DNA of 64,000 nucleotides. It comes from Ruegeria atlantica. Lineage in GTDB: Bacteria; Pseudomonadota; Alphaproteobacteria; Rhodobacterales; Rhodobacteraceae. Under the pieces are notes generated by a model. That model did no database searches. It saw only the letters and a program-made list of their open reading frames with translations, and was not told the DNA's origin. Below, in pieces: positions 53,978 to 64,000 of the stretch (positions are counted from its first letter, which is position 1; every line of letters starts with the position of its first letter). The stretch is taken from positions 124,001 to 188,000 of the forward strand of contig NZ_WQCG01000006.1 in the NCBI RefSeq assembly GCF_013032505.1. Direction: 5' to 3'. The position numbers and the translations under genes are program-made.

Positions 53978-54856
53978 TTAGCCAGTCACAAATTCCGACC
54001 GGTTGTAGCCCTGAACGTACAGCAATGCCGTCAGGTCACCATGGTTGACCCGAACCTCGCATTGCTCGGCAACAGTGGGTTTGGCATGAAGTGCAACGCC
54101 CGTTCCCGCCCTGTTTAGCATCCCCAGATCGTTTGCCCCGTCGCCAACGGCAATGACTTCGTCTTCGCGCAAGCCCAAACGGTTGGTGATTTGTTCCAGC
54201 GCATCAACCTTGGCCTGGCGCCCCAAAATGGGCCGCAGCACATCGCCTGTTAGCTTTCCATCTTGGGCCAACAGTGTATTGGCACGGTTTTCGTCGAAGC
54301 CGAGCGCTTCGGCCACCCTAGCCGTGAACGCGGTGAACCCACCTGAAACCAACGCGGCATAGCTTTTGTTATGACGCATCGTACCAACCAGTTCCTTACC
54401 GCCCGGCATCAATGTGATGCGCTCGTTCAGAACCTTGCCGATCACTGCCTCATCAAGACCTTTCAACAGACCAACCCGTTCGGTCAGCGCGCCTTCGAAA
54501 TCCAACTCGCCATTCATGGCGCGTGCGGTGATATCCTTGACGCGATCGCCTACACCGGCTTCATCCGCCAGCTCGTCGATACATTCCTGTTGGATCATGG
54601 TGCTGTCCATATCGGCCAACAGCATCCTTTTGCGACGTCCTTCTGCCGGTTGGACCACCAGATCGACGCCCATTTGTTGCAAGTCCGCCCAGACTTCCCA
54701 GCGGTTCCCCGGCATTTCGAATAGGGTGAATTCCGCTGCTTCATCTGGGCTAAGCCAAACGATCTCGCCGCCTCCCCATGCATTCCGCAATGACTCGACC
54801 AGGGACAACTCCAGCGTCGGCGCGTTGGGGTTGGTCAACAGGGTGGCAACGTACAT
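53978..54856 (-). CDS. serB: Phosphoserine phosphatase
   Basis: 292 residues. The HAD motif is LLADMDSTMIQQECIDELAD (nucleophile Asp), motif II is LVSGGFTAF, and GDGANDLGMLNRAG is motif IV. It hydrolyses phosphoserine in the last step of serine synthesis. An about 80-residue N-terminal region precedes the HAD core. It lies upstream of the ArsR cassette on the same strand. Confidence 0.93.
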   Translation of the reverse strand: MYVATLLTNPNAPTLELSLVESLRNAWGGGEIVWLSPDEAAEFTLFEMPGNRWEVWADLQQMGVDLVVQPAEGRRKRMLLADMDSTMIQQECIDELADEAGVGDRVKDITARAMNGELDFEGALTERVGLLKGLDEAVIGKVLNERITLMPGGKELVGTMRHNKSYAALVSGGFTAFTARVAEALGFDENRANTLLAQDGKLTGDVLRPILGRQAKVDALEQITNRLGLREDEVIAVGDGANDLGMLNRAGTGVALHAKPTVAEQCEVRVNHGDLTALLYVQGYNRSEFVTG

Positions 54857-54872
54857 GTTTGATCTCCGGCAA

Positions 54873-54900
54873 GCTCACCTGCGAATATCGCAGGTGCAGC
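54873..54900 (-). terminator. Hairpin after the hut operon
   Basis: CACCTGCGA (54876-54884), ATA, TCGCAGGTG (54888-54896), extended by GCT/AGC outside a bulged C, in the 68-bp gap between hutU and serB. It is a strong stem without a T-run; it may end hutU transcripts or be part of the serB leader. Confidence 0.5.
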
Positions 54901-54924
54901 ATTTTCGCCAGAGACAGTTTCGAA

Positions 54925-56607
54925 CTAGCCCAAAATACCCGGCAGGCGCAGCCCATGGGCCCGCGCGCAATCCTTGGCAATGTCGTACCCTGCATCCGCA
55001 TGGCGCCAGACGCCCGAGGCCGGGTCATTCCAAAGAACCCGCTCCAGCCGCCGGGCGGCATCTTCGGTGCCATCAGCACAGATCACCACACCCGCGTGCT
55101 GGCTGAAGCCCATACCGACGCCACCGCCGTGGTGCAGCGAGACCCACGTAGCGCCACTTGCTGTGTTGATCAGAGCATTTAACAAAGGCCAATCACTAAC
55201 CGCGTCCGAGCCGTCCAGCATCGCCTCAGTCTCTCGGTTAGGGCTTGCAACCGACCCCGAATCCAAATGGTCGCGACCGATCACAACTGGCGCTTTCAAC
55301 TCGCCATTGGCAACCATTTCGTTAAAGGCCAGCCCAGCGCGATGCCGATCACCAAGCCCGATCCAGCAGATTCGTGCGGGCAGGCCCTGAAACGCAATCC
55401 GTTCCTGTGCCATGTCGATCCAGCGATGCAGGTGCTCGTTTTCGGGGAACAGTTCCTTCATCTTGGCGTCTGTCTTGTAGATGTCTTCAGGATCACCCGA
55501 CAGGGCGCACCAGCGAAACGGACCTATGCCCTTGCAGAAAAGCGGGCGGATGTAAGCAGGCACAAAACCAGGGAAAGCAAACGCGTTCTCAAGCCCTTCA
55601 TCCTGTGCCACCTGCCGGATATTGTTGCCGTAATCGAGCGTCGGCACACCCGCATTCCAGAAATCCACCATCGCGGCCACGTGCTGTTTCATCGAGGCAC
55701 GAGAAGCCTTTTCCACTGCTTTAGGGTCTGATTCACGCTTCTCCCGCCATTCACCCATGGTCCAACCCAGCGGCAGATAACCGTTGATCGGGTCATGCGC
55801 ACTGGTCTGATCCGTGACGATATCCGGACGCATGCCACCGGCTGCCATCCGGCGGTATATCTCGGGGAATACCTCTGCCGCGTTGCCCAACAGGCCGACG
55901 GATTTTGCCTCGCCCGCCTTCGTCCAGCGGTCGATCATCTCGAGCGCTTCATCCAGCGTTTCAGCCTTTTCATCCAGATATTTTGTCCGCAGACGGAAAT
56001 CGATGCTGTCCGGGTTGCATTCGACCGCCAGGCAGCTGGCACCGGCAAAGACAGCGGCCAGCGGTTGCGCACCGCCCATGCCGCCCAGCCCCCCGGTCAG
56101 GATCCATTTGCCGGTTAGGTCGCCGCCATAGTGCTGACGCCCGGCCTCGGCAAAAGTTTCATACGTACCCTGAACGATGCCTTGTGTTCCAATGTAGATC
56201 CACGAACCAGCCGTCATCTGGCCGTACATCATCAGACCCTTCTTATCGAGCTCGTTGAAGTGATCCCAGGTCGCCCAGTGCGGGACGAGGTTTGAGTTCG
56301 CAATAAGCACCCTCGGCGCATCCTTATGCGTGCGGATGATCGCCACGGGTTTGCCGGACTGGACGATTAGGGTTTCGTCTTCCTCCAGATCCTTCAAACC
56401 GTCAACAATAGTGTCGAAATCCTGCCACGTCCGCGCTGCCCGACCAATGCCGCCATAGACCACCAGCTCGTGCGGGTTCTCGGCCACATCAGGGTGCAGA
56501 TTATTCATCAGCATCCGCAGCGGTGCTTCGGTCACCCAGCTTTTGGCGTTCAGTTCGGGGCCGGTCGGTGGATAGATGTCGCGGGTGTTTTTGTGCGGAT
56601 CGCTCAT
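54925..56607 (-). CDS. hutU: Urocanate hydratase
   Basis: 560 residues from the ATG at 56607. The sequences [40 protein letters not shown] (NAD site) and [15 protein letters not shown] (close to the active site) identify urocanase. It converts urocanate to imidazolonepropionate, step two of histidine breakdown, with tightly bound NAD. It is last in the minus-strand operon hutI-hutH-hutG-hutU and overlaps hutG by four bases. Confidence 0.97.
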   Translation of the reverse strand: MSDPHKNTRDIYPPTGPELNAKSWVTEAPLRMLMNNLHPDVAENPHELVVYGGIGRAARTWQDFDTIVDGLKDLEEDETLIVQSGKPVAIIRTHKDAPRVLIANSNLVPHWATWDHFNELDKKGLMMYGQMTAGSWIYIGTQGIVQGTYETFAEAGRQHYGGDLTGKWILTGGLGGMGGAQPLAAVFAGASCLAVECNPDSIDFRLRTKYLDEKAETLDEALEMIDRWTKAGEAKSVGLLGNAAEVFPEIYRRMAAGGMRPDIVTDQTSAHDPINGYLPLGWTMGEWREKRESDPKAVEKASRASMKQHVAAMVDFWNAGVPTLDYGNNIRQVAQDEGLENAFAFPGFVPAYIRPLFCKGIGPFRWCALSGDPEDIYKTDAKMKELFPENEHLHRWIDMAQERIAFQGLPARICWIGLGDRHRAGLAFNEMVANGELKAPVVIGRDHLDSGSVASPNRETEAMLDGSDAVSDWPLLNALINTASGATWVSLHHGGGVGMGFSQHAGVVICADGTEDAARRLERVLWNDPASGVWRHADAGYDIAKDCARAHGLRLPGILG

Positions 56608-57422
56608 TTCTGGGCTCCTTGTTTGGTCAATTCGCCCGAAAGGGCAAGATCGTTGAGGCGGGTCAGCATGGTTGCCAAATGCGGGCGAAGCCTGGCAGCG
56701 CGGTCCTCGTTCCATGCCCATGGGGGCGTTTCGTCCATGTAAGCCCGCTGCGCGATTTCCATCTGGATGGCATGGATACCATTCGCTGGGCGACCATAGT
56801 GACGGGTGGTCCAGCCCCCACGAAACCGGCCATTCAGGACCGAGGTGAACCCTTCTGCCCTGGTTGCTACATCGTGCACGGCTTGCTCAATGGCCGTATC
56901 GCAAGTCGAACCGTCATTGGTTCCAGTGTTGAAAACCGGCAATTCACCTTCAAACAGAAACGGAATCTGCGATCGGATTGAATGGCAATCGAACAGGATC
57001 GCCACGCCGTGCCGTTCTCGCACGCGGTACAGTTCTTCTAAAAGTGCTGCGTGATACGGGTCATGATATTTGCGCCGCCTCTCTTCGACTTCACCCTCTG
57101 ACGGCGCTTGCCCATCAATCCAGATCGACTGGCCGTCGAAATCGGTTAAAGGCACAAGTGTCGTCGTATTCTGCCCGGGGTATAATGAGGCCCCATCCGG
57201 ATCGCGGTTGGCATCAACGACATAGCGATGGACGTGGGACTGAACGGCCGTAAAATCGCCAATTATCCCTTCGTAGAGCCTGTTTATATGCCAATCCGTA
57301 TCTGCCAATCCGCGCCCGTTGCTATTCAGGCGGGCCGCGATTTCGGCCGGCACATATGTACCTCCGTGCGGCTGACCCAGCACAATGGGCCCGTCCCCTC
57401 TGTGAACGCTGACCACCTGCAT
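56604..57422 (-). CDS. hutG: N-formylglutamate deformylase
   Basis: 272 residues. [33 protein letters not shown] and the [11 protein letters not shown] metal motif match HutG, which makes glutamate and formate from N-formylglutamate. Its stop overlaps the start of hutU, and its start follows hutH by one shared base. With hutF it forms the five-step histidine route. Confidence 0.93.
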   Translation of the reverse strand: MQVVSVHRGDGPIVLGQPHGGTYVPAEIAARLNSNGRGLADTDWHINRLYEGIIGDFTAVQSHVHRYVVDANRDPDGASLYPGQNTTTLVPLTDFDGQSIWIDGQAPSEGEVEERRRKYHDPYHAALLEELYRVRERHGVAILFDCHSIRSQIPFLFEGELPVFNTGTNDGSTCDTAIEQAVHDVATRAEGFTSVLNGRFRGGWTTRHYGRPANGIHAIQMEIAQRAYMDETPPWAWNEDRAARLRPHLATMLTRLNDLALSGELTKQGAQK

Positions 57423-58957
57423 CAGAACAACCCCGGCATGGGGGTACCCACAGCCTCAAGAACGTCACCCGCCGCCACCAGCTGCTTGGACGCCTCGAGA
57501 TCAGGTGCCAGATAGCGGTCTTCGGCCAGGGTCGAAATCTCTGTACGCAAACGATCAATGACACGCTGCAACGGTTCACTGGTTACCAGTGGAGCACGGA
57601 ATTCTACCCCCTGCGCTGCACAAAGCAGTTCAACACCCAGAATGTAGTTCAGGTTCTCGACCATCCGTGTCAATCGCCGCGCACCATGCGCGGCCATCGA
57701 CACGTGATCTTCCTGATTGGCAGAGGTTGGAGTGCTGTCTGTCACGCAAGGATTGGCAAGATGCTTGTTCTCGCTCATCAAAGCCGCAGTCGTAACTTCG
57801 GCAATCATCAGGCCCGAGTTTAGCCCGGGATCTGGTGTCAGGAACGGAGGCAGATCAAAGCTGAGCGCCGGATCGACCATCAAGGCAATACGCCGCTGCG
57901 CGATCGCGCCAACCTCGGACAGGGCCAGCGCGATCATGTCGGCGGCAAAACCTACAGGTTCGGCGTGGAAGTTCCCGCCCGATACGATGGCATCCGCCTC
58001 GGTCAGCACCAGAGGGTTGTCGGTGGCCGCGTTCGCCTCAATCTCAAGCGTGGCGGCGGCTTGGCGCATGACATCCATTGCCGCGCCGGTGACCTGTGGC
58101 TGGCAGCGAATGCAATAGGGATCCTGAACGCGCGTGTCCCCGTCCCTGTGGCTTTCGCGGATCTCGGACCCTGTCAAAGCAGTGCGCATGGCGCTGGCGG
58201 CGTCGGTCTGGCCGCGATGTCCGCGCAGGGTGTGAATTTCGGGCTGCAGGGGCGCAGTTGACCCCATGATCGCGTCAGTCGAGAGAGACGAGATAACCAG
58301 AGCGCTCTGCGCGGCGCGCCACGCTTCGAACAAACCAGCCAGCGCAAAAGCTGTCGAGAACTGCGTGCCGTTGATAAACGCCAACCCCTCTTTTGGACCT
58401 AATTGAATAGGCTCTAATCCGACGGATATCAGCGCTTTTTTGCCCGGAAGGATGATGCCATCTACCTCGGCCTCACCTTCACCGATGACTACTGCCGTCA
58501 TATGCGCCAGCGGGGCGAGATCGCCCGAGGCCCCGACCGAACCTTGCGCTGGAATAACCGGGGTCACGCCTTTGGCCAGCATCTGTTGCAGTAGCTCAAT
58601 AAGCTCCCACCGCACACCCGATGCCCCACGTCCGAAGGACAACAGCTTTAGCGTCATCATCAGACGGGTGACGCAACGTGACACGGCCGGTCCGACCCCA
58701 CAACAATGGCTGAGGATCAGGTTGCGCTGCAGGGTGGATGTATCCTTGGCCGCGATCTTGTGGCTTGCCAGTTTGCCGAACCCGGTATTGACGCCATAAA
58801 CCGGGTCTTCTCCGTTCGCAGCCTCGAGAATGCGTTTGGCTGCGGCCTCAACCTTCGGCCGGCACCCATCATCCAGCGATACCGTGGACTGTGACCAGTA
58901 CACTTCGGCCAGATCCGACAGCGTGACCCGACCGGGAACAAGCCTGAGGGACTTCAT
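57422..58957 (-). CDS. hutH: Histidine ammonia-lyase
   Basis: 511 residues. The MIO prosthetic group forms from Ala-Ser-Gly in [14 protein letters not shown], and [20 protein letters not shown] and the NQEDHVSMA segment are standard. It deaminates histidine to urocanate. The ATG is at 58957; a GTG one codon earlier is possible. The GGAGG ribosome site lies in the end of hutI. Confidence 0.96.
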   Translation of the reverse strand: MKSLRLVPGRVTLSDLAEVYWSQSTVSLDDGCRPKVEAAAKRILEAANGEDPVYGVNTGFGKLASHKIAAKDTSTLQRNLILSHCCGVGPAVSRCVTRLMMTLKLLSFGRGASGVRWELIELLQQMLAKGVTPVIPAQGSVGASGDLAPLAHMTAVVIGEGEAEVDGIILPGKKALISVGLEPIQLGPKEGLAFINGTQFSTAFALAGLFEAWRAAQSALVISSLSTDAIMGSTAPLQPEIHTLRGHRGQTDAASAMRTALTGSEIRESHRDGDTRVQDPYCIRCQPQVTGAAMDVMRQAAATLEIEANAATDNPLVLTEADAIVSGGNFHAEPVGFAADMIALALSEVGAIAQRRIALMVDPALSFDLPPFLTPDPGLNSGLMIAEVTTAALMSENKHLANPCVTDSTPTSANQEDHVSMAAHGARRLTRMVENLNYILGVELLCAAQGVEFRAPLVTSEPLQRVIDRLRTEISTLAEDRYLAPDLEASKQLVAAGDVLEAVGTPMPGLF

Positions 58958-60162
58958 CACAAACCTCCAAAAATGCGGGTGTACAGCGGGTTAAAACCGA
59001 TGCGATATGACAGCTCGGCCGGATGCGTGACATCCCAAACGGCCAGATCCGCGCGCTTCCCCTCTGCTATTGCGCCAGTTTCGGACAGGCCCAAAGCTTG
59101 CGCCGCATGGCGCGTTACACCGGCCAGTGCTTCTTCGGGTGTTAAGCGGAACAAGGTGCAGGCCATGTTCATCGTCAGCAGCAGCGACGTCATGGGGGAC
59201 GAGCCGGGGTTACAGTCCGTGGCCAATGCAATTGGCACGCCATACTGGCGCAGCAATTCAACCGGTGGTACCTGCGTTTCACGCAGCGTATAGAATGCCC
59301 CCGGCAGCAGCACGCCCACTGTGCCCGCCTGCGCCATAGCGGTCACGCCGGCCTCGTCCAGATATTCAATATGATCCGCTGACAACGCCCCATAGGAAGC
59401 CGCCATAGCCGCCCCTCCAAGGTTCGAAAGCTGCTCAGCGTGTAGCTTGACCGGAAGGCTCAGTTCTTTTGCAACATCGAAGACCTGCGCGATCTGAGGC
59501 GGGTCAAAAGCGATCCCTTCGCAGAACCCGTCTACGGCATCTACAAGCCCTTCTTCTTGCGCCAAACGCAGGGTCGGAATGCACACATCCCGGATGTAGG
59601 CATCAGCGCGCCCGTTGAATTCGGGCGGCACTGCATGTGCGCCTAAAAAACTGGTTTTAACACGGACCGGACGAACTTCTCCGATCCGCCGTGCGACGCG
59701 CAACATCTTGAGTTCCGTGTCGGTGTCCAACCCATAGCCTGACTTGACCTCGATGCACGACACGCCTTCGCCCAACAGGGCATCCACACGTGTCAGAGCG
59801 TCCTGCAAAAGCGCATCTTCGCTGGCTTCACGCGTTCCCGTTACGGTCGACAGAATTCCACCGCCCGCGCGTGCTATCTCTTCATACGACGCTCCGTTCA
59901 GGCGCATTTCGAATTCGACCGCCCTGTTGCCACCAAAGATGACATGGGTATGAGCGTCGATTAGCGCCGGTGTAATCAGCCGGTCGCCGTAATCCACGGT
60001 CGGCCAGTCAGCGTAACCGGCCGGCAACGCGCTCCGAGGCCCGGTCCAGGCAATTGTCTCACCATCGAGGGCAAGCGCCGCGTTCTGAATCATCCCATAA
60101 GGCTCGGCACCATCGGCCATAGTCGCCACGCGTGTGCTCAAAAGGACAGAATTTTTGGCCAT
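58957..60162 (-). CDS. hutI: Imidazolonepropionase
   Basis: 401 residues, amidohydrolase family. Metal-binding [15 protein letters not shown], then [18 protein letters not shown] and the Asp in [12 protein letters not shown]. It opens imidazolone-5-propionate to N-formimidoyl-glutamate, step three. It heads the minus-strand operon, divergent from hutF. Confidence 0.95.
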   Translation of the reverse strand: MAKNSVLLSTRVATMADGAEPYGMIQNAALALDGETIAWTGPRSALPAGYADWPTVDYGDRLITPALIDAHTHVIFGGNRAVEFEMRLNGASYEEIARAGGGILSTVTGTREASEDALLQDALTRVDALLGEGVSCIEVKSGYGLDTDTELKMLRVARRIGEVRPVRVKTSFLGAHAVPPEFNGRADAYIRDVCIPTLRLAQEEGLVDAVDGFCEGIAFDPPQIAQVFDVAKELSLPVKLHAEQLSNLGGAAMAASYGALSADHIEYLDEAGVTAMAQAGTVGVLLPGAFYTLRETQVPPVELLRQYGVPIALATDCNPGSSPMTSLLLTMNMACTLFRLTPEEALAGVTRHAAQALGLSETGAIAEGKRADLAVWDVTHPAELSYRIGFNPLYTRIFGGL

Positions 60163-60183
60163 GACGATTCTTTTGGGCTCCCC

Positions 60184-60213
60184 TTGCTGTTGATTTTTTC
60201 GTATACGTATAAA
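60184..60213 (+). promoter_or_regulatory. Probable hutF/hut promoter with palindrome CGTATACG
   Basis: TTGCTG (60184-60189) and TATAAA (60208-60213) are spaced by 18 bases, and the palindromes CGTATACG (60200-60207) and ATACGTAT (60203-60210) fill the end of the spacer. HutC of Pseudomonas binds GTAT/ATAC-type palindromes, so this is the natural operator. The region lies between hutI and hutF, next to hutC. Confidence 0.5.
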
Positions 60214-60243
60214 AGTTTAAAGTCTACACAAAATGGAACCACA

Positions 60244-61599
60244 ATGACGATCCATGCCAAAACCGCTTTGTTAGGCTCTAGTTGGGTCAGAAATCTACGG
60301 GTAGAGATCGCGCGCGGTCATATCCAAAGCTTGGAAACTGGGGCGTCCGCACAATCCGCGGACACGCGGGTGGATGTCTTGCTGCCTGCCTTGGGGAACC
60401 TCCACAGCCACGCCTTTCAGCGTGCTATGGCTGGTATGACCGAAGTCCGCGCTGCGGGGCGCGAAAGCTTTTGGACCTGGCGCACTCTGATGTATCGGTT
60501 TCTGGACAAGCTTACACCCGATCAGGTCGAAGCGATTGCCGCCTTGGTCTATCTGGAGATGCAAGAGGCCGGGTATGCCTCGGTCGGTGAGTTTCACTAT
60601 GTCCATCACCAGCCGGGCGGGGCGTCTTACGACCAAGTGTCGGAACTGAGCCAGCGCATTTTTGCCGCGGCCACTCAGACCGGGATCGGGTTAACGCACC
60701 TACCGGTGCTCTACACCTACGGCGGTGTCGACCAGCAGCCATTAGCAGGTGGTCAGTTACGCTTTGGCAATTCCGTCGATCAGTTTCTGGTTCTGGTCGA
60801 GGAATGCCGAAAAACGCTGCCTCAAACGGATTCCATGATCGGCATCGCCCCGCATTCTTTGCGGGCGACATCGCCTACGGATTTACCCGAAGTCCTAAAT
60901 GTCGTTTCTGACGGCCCCGTCCACATTCATATTGCGGAACAGCTTAAGGAAGTGGCCGATGTCGAGGCTGCGCTGGGGCAGCGGCCGGTCGCCTGGCTAT
61001 TGGACAATGTCGATGTAGATTACCGCTGGTGTCTTATTCATGCGACTCACATGACCGATGTGGAAACACGCGCCCTTGCTCAATCCGGTGCCGTTGCCGG
61101 ACTGTGCCCGATTACCGAAGCGAACTTGGGCGACGGTATCTTCAACGGTGCGGTTTACATTGACTCAGGTGGCCGTTTCGGCGTGGGATCAGACTCTAAC
61201 ATCAGGATATCTCTGCCTGAAGAACTACGGACGCTGGAATATTCCCAGCGATTGCGTGACCATGCACGCACTGTTTTGGTGAAAGGTGAAGGATCGGTTG
61301 GTCAGGCTTTGTATAGAGGCGCCGCCCAAGGCGGCGCGCAAGCTCTGGGCCGCAATGCCGGAGAAATTGCCGTCGGCAAGTGGGCCGATCTAATGGCAAT
61401 TGACCGATCTCATCCTACAATTTGCGCGCTGACTGACGAACAGGTGCTGGATGGCCTGTGTTTTGCAGCACCTGATGGGCTGGTGACAGATCTGTGGTCG
61501 GCGGGCCGTCACATGGTGCGACAGGGCCGCCACATCGAACGAGATCGGATCGTTCCCGCGTACAGGTCGGCGATTGCCGATCTGTTGGCCGACGTCTAA
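60244..61599 (+). CDS. hutF: Formimidoylglutamate deiminase
   Basis: 451 residues from the ATG at 60244. LPALGNLHSHAFQRAMAGMT has the HxH metal pair, HIHIAEQLKEV and IHATHMTD follow, and GVGSDSNIRISLPEEL gives the Asp. HutF releases ammonia from N-formimidoylglutamate to give N-formylglutamate, the substrate of HutG. It pairs with hutC downstream. Confidence 0.93.
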   Translation: MTIHAKTALLGSSWVRNLRVEIARGHIQSLETGASAQSADTRVDVLLPALGNLHSHAFQRAMAGMTEVRAAGRESFWTWRTLMYRFLDKLTPDQVEAIAALVYLEMQEAGYASVGEFHYVHHQPGGASYDQVSELSQRIFAAATQTGIGLTHLPVLYTYGGVDQQPLAGGQLRFGNSVDQFLVLVEECRKTLPQTDSMIGIAPHSLRATSPTDLPEVLNVVSDGPVHIHIAEQLKEVADVEAALGQRPVAWLLDNVDVDYRWCLIHATHMTDVETRALAQSGAVAGLCPITEANLGDGIFNGAVYIDSGGRFGVGSDSNIRISLPEELRTLEYSQRLRDHARTVLVKGEGSVGQALYRGAAQGGAQALGRNAGEIAVGKWADLMAIDRSHPTICALTDEQVLDGLCFAAPDGLVTDLWSAGRHMVRQGRHIERDRIVPAYRSAIADLLADV

Positions 61600-61628
61600 A
61601 CGAACCTACTCAGAAAACGAAAAGCACC

Positions 61629-62333
61629 ATGACCCAATCGAACGAAACCACCAGCTACAGGGACATCAAGGAAACCGTGTTGGCACGCATTCGGTCGGGT
61701 GAGTGGCAGCCGGATTCTCTGCTGCCCAATGAACAGGACCTTGCCGTCGAATTCTCGTGCACCAGAACGACCGTGAACCGTGCCTTGAGGGAACTGGCAG
61801 ATGAAGGATTTCTGGAACGCCGCCGCAAAGCTGGCACTCGGGTTCTAAGTTCACCACAAAGGCAGGCCCGATTCACGATTCCAATGGTTCGGGATGAGGT
61901 TGAGGCTCTGGGCGGCACCTATCGCTATGCGTTGGTCTCATCTGATTCCAGGCAAGCACCAGATTGGTTATGCGCGCGGCTTGCGCTGAAACCAAAACAG
62001 GACGTGATGCACGTGCGTTGCATGCACTTTAACGGCAATACTCCGTTTCAATTCGAAGATCGATGGATCGTCGTGGCCTCGGTCCCGCAGGTCTTGAATG
62101 CAGACTTCGCGTCAATTGGTCCGAATGAGTGGTTGATACAAACCGTTCCTTTTACCAATGTCGAGCTGAGTTTCCTGGCCAGCCGCGCTGATGAATCAGT
62201 GGCCGGATTCCTGGACCTTCCTGTTGGTGAACCGGTGTTTACCGGTGAACGGATCACGTGGCTTGAGGGCCAACCGGTCACTTTCGCGAAGATGTACTTT
62301 GCCGCCGGGTATCGCATGACCACTCAGTTCTAA
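61629..62333 (+). CDS. hutC: Histidine utilisation repressor HutC (GntR family, UTRA domain)
   Basis: 234 residues from the ATG at 61629, 29 bases after hutF. Winged helix LLPNEQDLAVEFSCTRTTVN, then a UTRA ligand domain (DEVEALGGTYRYALVSSDSR; CMHFNGNTPFQFEDRWIV). HutC is the urocanate-responsive repressor of hut genes; the palindrome between hutI and hutF is its probable target. The next gene is a synthetase in a separate unit. Confidence 0.9.
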   Translation: MTQSNETTSYRDIKETVLARIRSGEWQPDSLLPNEQDLAVEFSCTRTTVNRALRELADEGFLERRRKAGTRVLSSPQRQARFTIPMVRDEVEALGGTYRYALVSSDSRQAPDWLCARLALKPKQDVMHVRCMHFNGNTPFQFEDRWIVVASVPQVLNADFASIGPNEWLIQTVPFTNVELSFLASRADESVAGFLDLPVGEPVFTGERITWLEGQPVTFAKMYFAAGYRMTTQF

Positions 62334-62416
62334 GCCCGACCGCGATTTCTGCTTTACCGTGTCTCTAATCCAAGCCAGATTCAGCACATTCTGGTCCTGC
62401 GCGAAGGGAAATTGGG

Positions 62417-63934
62417 ATGGGTAACCCGCTCTATGATCGACTTTTTGGCATCCACGCGGGCAAGGATACGCCATTCCTTCATCTGCCCGGCGGCCAAACG
62501 ATTACCCACGCGGCTTTTCTGGACATGGCCTCGCGGATTGCAAACGCATTGAACGGATTTGAGCTTGAGCCCGGTGACCGGGTTGCCGTTCAGGTGGAAA
62601 AGTCGCCAGAAGCGCTGGCGCTCTATGCGGCTTGCGCTCAGACCGGACTGATCTTTTTGCCGTTGAATACCGCCTACAAATCCGGCGAACTCAGCTATTT
62701 CATCGAAAACAGCGGCGCGGCGCTGGTGGTTTGCGATGCCGCCAGCGAAGTGGAACTGACACCTATCGCCGAAGCCCAAAACGCAAGGTTAGAGACGCTT
62801 GACGCCGACGGTTCAGGTAGCCTTATGCGTCGGGCTTTGGGTATGCTGCCTGCATTCGAACCGGTCAAGCGGACCGAGGATGATCTTGCCGCGTTCCTCT
62901 ATACTTCCGGAACGACAGGACGCTCAAAAGGCGCGATGCTGACGCAGGCCAATCTATTGTCCAATGCCGAGACACTGGTGCAGGAATGGCGATTCACGCA
63001 AGAGGACGTGCTGCTGCATGCCTTGCCGATCTTTCATACGCACGGGCTGTTTGTGGCCACCAACATTATTCTGGCCTCTGGCGGGTCGATGATCTTTCTT
63101 CCGAAATTTGATTTGGATGACATCTTACGGCTGATGCCGGATGCGACCTCGATGATGGGGGTTCCAACCTTTTATACCCGTCTGCTGGGGGATAAACGTT
63201 TTACCGGCGACTTGGCGCGACACATGCGGCTGTTTATCTCGGGTTCGGCCCCGTTGCTGGCCGAGACGCATGAACGGTTTCAGGATCGGACCGGCCACCG
63301 TATCCTTGAACGCTATGGCATGACGGAAACCAATATGAACACGTCGAACCCCTATGACGGCGTCCGTCGCGCAGGAACGGTCGGATTTCCGCTGCCGGGT
63401 GTCGAACTGAAGGTGACAGATCCCGAATCCGGCGAACCCCTGTTGCAGGGCGAGATTGGCATGATCGAAGTGCGCGGACCCAATGTTTTCGAAGGTTATT
63501 GGCAAATGCCGGAAAAAACCGCCGCGGAATTGCGCGAGGACGGTTTCTTTATCACCGGTGATCTTGGGCGCATAGACGAGGACGGCTACGTGCACATCGT
63601 GGGTCGCGGCAAAGACCTAATCATCTCTGGCGGGTTCAACATCTACCCCAAAGAGGTTGAACTGGTTCTGGACGACCAGCCGGGCGTACTGGAAAGCGCC
63701 GTGATTGGTGTGCCTCATCCCGATTTCGGCGAAACCGTTCTGGGTATTCTCGTTGCAGAGCAGGGCCAAGCACCGGACTTAGGTGCCATTTTGGCCAACG
63801 TTCAAAGCGAACTGGCGCGGTTCAAACATCCCCGAAGGCTGATCGTACTGGATGAACTGCCCAGAAACACGATGGGAAAAGTGCAAAAGAACGCCCTGCG
63901 CGAACGTTACAAGGACATGTTTACCGCGGATTAG
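62417..63934 (+). CDS. matB: Malonyl-CoA synthetase-like acyl-CoA ligase (MatB family)
   Basis: 505 residues, ANL superfamily. The AMP motif YTSGTTGRSKGAMLTQANLL, ALPIFHTHGLFVATN, the ERYGMTETNMNTSNPYDG segment and DLGRIDEDGYVHIVGRGKDL are very close to MatB of Rhodopseudomonas as I recall it. MatB makes malonyl-CoA (or methylmalonyl-CoA) from the acid, ATP and CoA. A malonyl-CoA decarboxylase partner would be expected nearby but is not in this window. The C-terminal Lys is in PRNTMGKVQKNALRE. Confidence 0.88.
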   Translation: MGNPLYDRLFGIHAGKDTPFLHLPGGQTITHAAFLDMASRIANALNGFELEPGDRVAVQVEKSPEALALYAACAQTGLIFLPLNTAYKSGELSYFIENSGAALVVCDAASEVELTPIAEAQNARLETLDADGSGSLMRRALGMLPAFEPVKRTEDDLAAFLYTSGTTGRSKGAMLTQANLLSNAETLVQEWRFTQEDVLLHALPIFHTHGLFVATNIILASGGSMIFLPKFDLDDILRLMPDATSMMGVPTFYTRLLGDKRFTGDLARHMRLFISGSAPLLAETHERFQDRTGHRILERYGMTETNMNTSNPYDGVRRAGTVGFPLPGVELKVTDPESGEPLLQGEIGMIEVRGPNVFEGYWQMPEKTAAELREDGFFITGDLGRIDEDGYVHIVGRGKDLIISGGFNIYPKEVELVLDDQPGVLESAVIGVPHPDFGETVLGILVAEQGQAPDLGAILANVQSELARFKHPRRLIVLDELPRNTMGKVQKNALRERYKDMFTAD

Positions 63935-64000
63935 GCTCTAACGGCACCCGACCGGCGTCTGTCAGCAGCCAGCACTGACGCCCTTCGAACACAGCGGTGG
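63921..64000 (-). CDS. Possible C-terminal end of a gene entering from the right edge
   Basis: On the minus strand a frame reads TAVFEGRQCWLLTDAGRVPL then EPNPR and a stop at 63921, open to the window edge. It overlaps the end of matB by 14 bases. Only 26 codons are visible and no family can be named; it may also be chance. Confidence 0.35.
   Translation of the reverse strand, partial: TAVFEGRQCWLLTDAGRVPLEPNPR

Overview
The window reads as ordinary chromosome of a flagellated marine-type alphaproteobacterium, most likely of the Roseobacter group (Rhodobacterales). Supporting signs are a CcrM GANTC methyltransferase next to rnhB, the alphaproteobacterial flagellin regulators FlaF and FlbT, a DUF2125 protein, lipid A/Kdo genes (lpxK, waaA), and many GTGA/ATGA-overlapping operons. 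I see no rRNA, tRNA, CRISPR array, insertion sequence, integrase or prophage gene. This is inference from gene content; no database search was run.

Layout. 1-2.9 kb: a short-chain dehydrogenase/crotonase pair and a DUF2125 protein. 3-7.4 kb: pmbA-cysQ-like-waaA-lpxK in a tightly overlapping run. 7.4-14.4 kb: a DsbA-type thiol oxidoreductase, a DUF721 protein, mutY, an AlkB-type hydroxylase, a membrane class III cyclase, ccrM and rnhB. 14.5-17.8 kb: small secreted proteins of unknown function, a membrane-anchored winged-helix protein and a DUF427-cyclase fusion. 17.9-23.5 kb: a flagellar island (DUF1217, flbT, flaF, flagellin, FlgN-like, rod-binding protein, fliK, flgD). 23.6-32.1 kb: a polyamine locus: an ABC importer (binding protein, ATPase, two permeases) coupled to a PuuB-like oxidase, and a divergent GntR regulator plus an SpuC-like aminotransferase. 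Three ATTTGATCA sites sit at its promoters. 32.1-32.4 kb is the only long gene-free stretch; it has an AT-rich half and then a run of stem-loops.

32.4-44.3 kb: a lytic transglycosylase, a WYL regulator with a divergent GST/DUF1801 pair, RNase R, a DUF2064 protein, dapE, a GluR0-like receptor/channel protein, a cupin, dapD, and a GntR/dehydratase pair. 44.4-54.9 kb: a LOG protein, a Cys/Met PLP enzyme, CbpA/CbpM, a cytochrome P460, rlmN, small envelope proteins (including a 55-residue lipoprotein), an IalB-like protein, an asparaginase II, an ArsR/SRPBCC/YCII cassette and serB. 54.9-62.3 kb: a complete histidine-degradation locus (hutIHGU against hutF-hutC) using the five-step formylglutamate route. 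62.4-64 kb: a malonyl-CoA synthetase-like gene.

Most genes are housekeeping or catabolic. The least explained parts are the structured intergenic region at 32.2-32.4 kb, the DUF427-cyclase fusion with its winged-helix neighbour, and the glutamate-receptor-like protein whose pore lacks a canonical potassium filter. Several regulators carry clear palindromes in their own promoters that look like direct operators.
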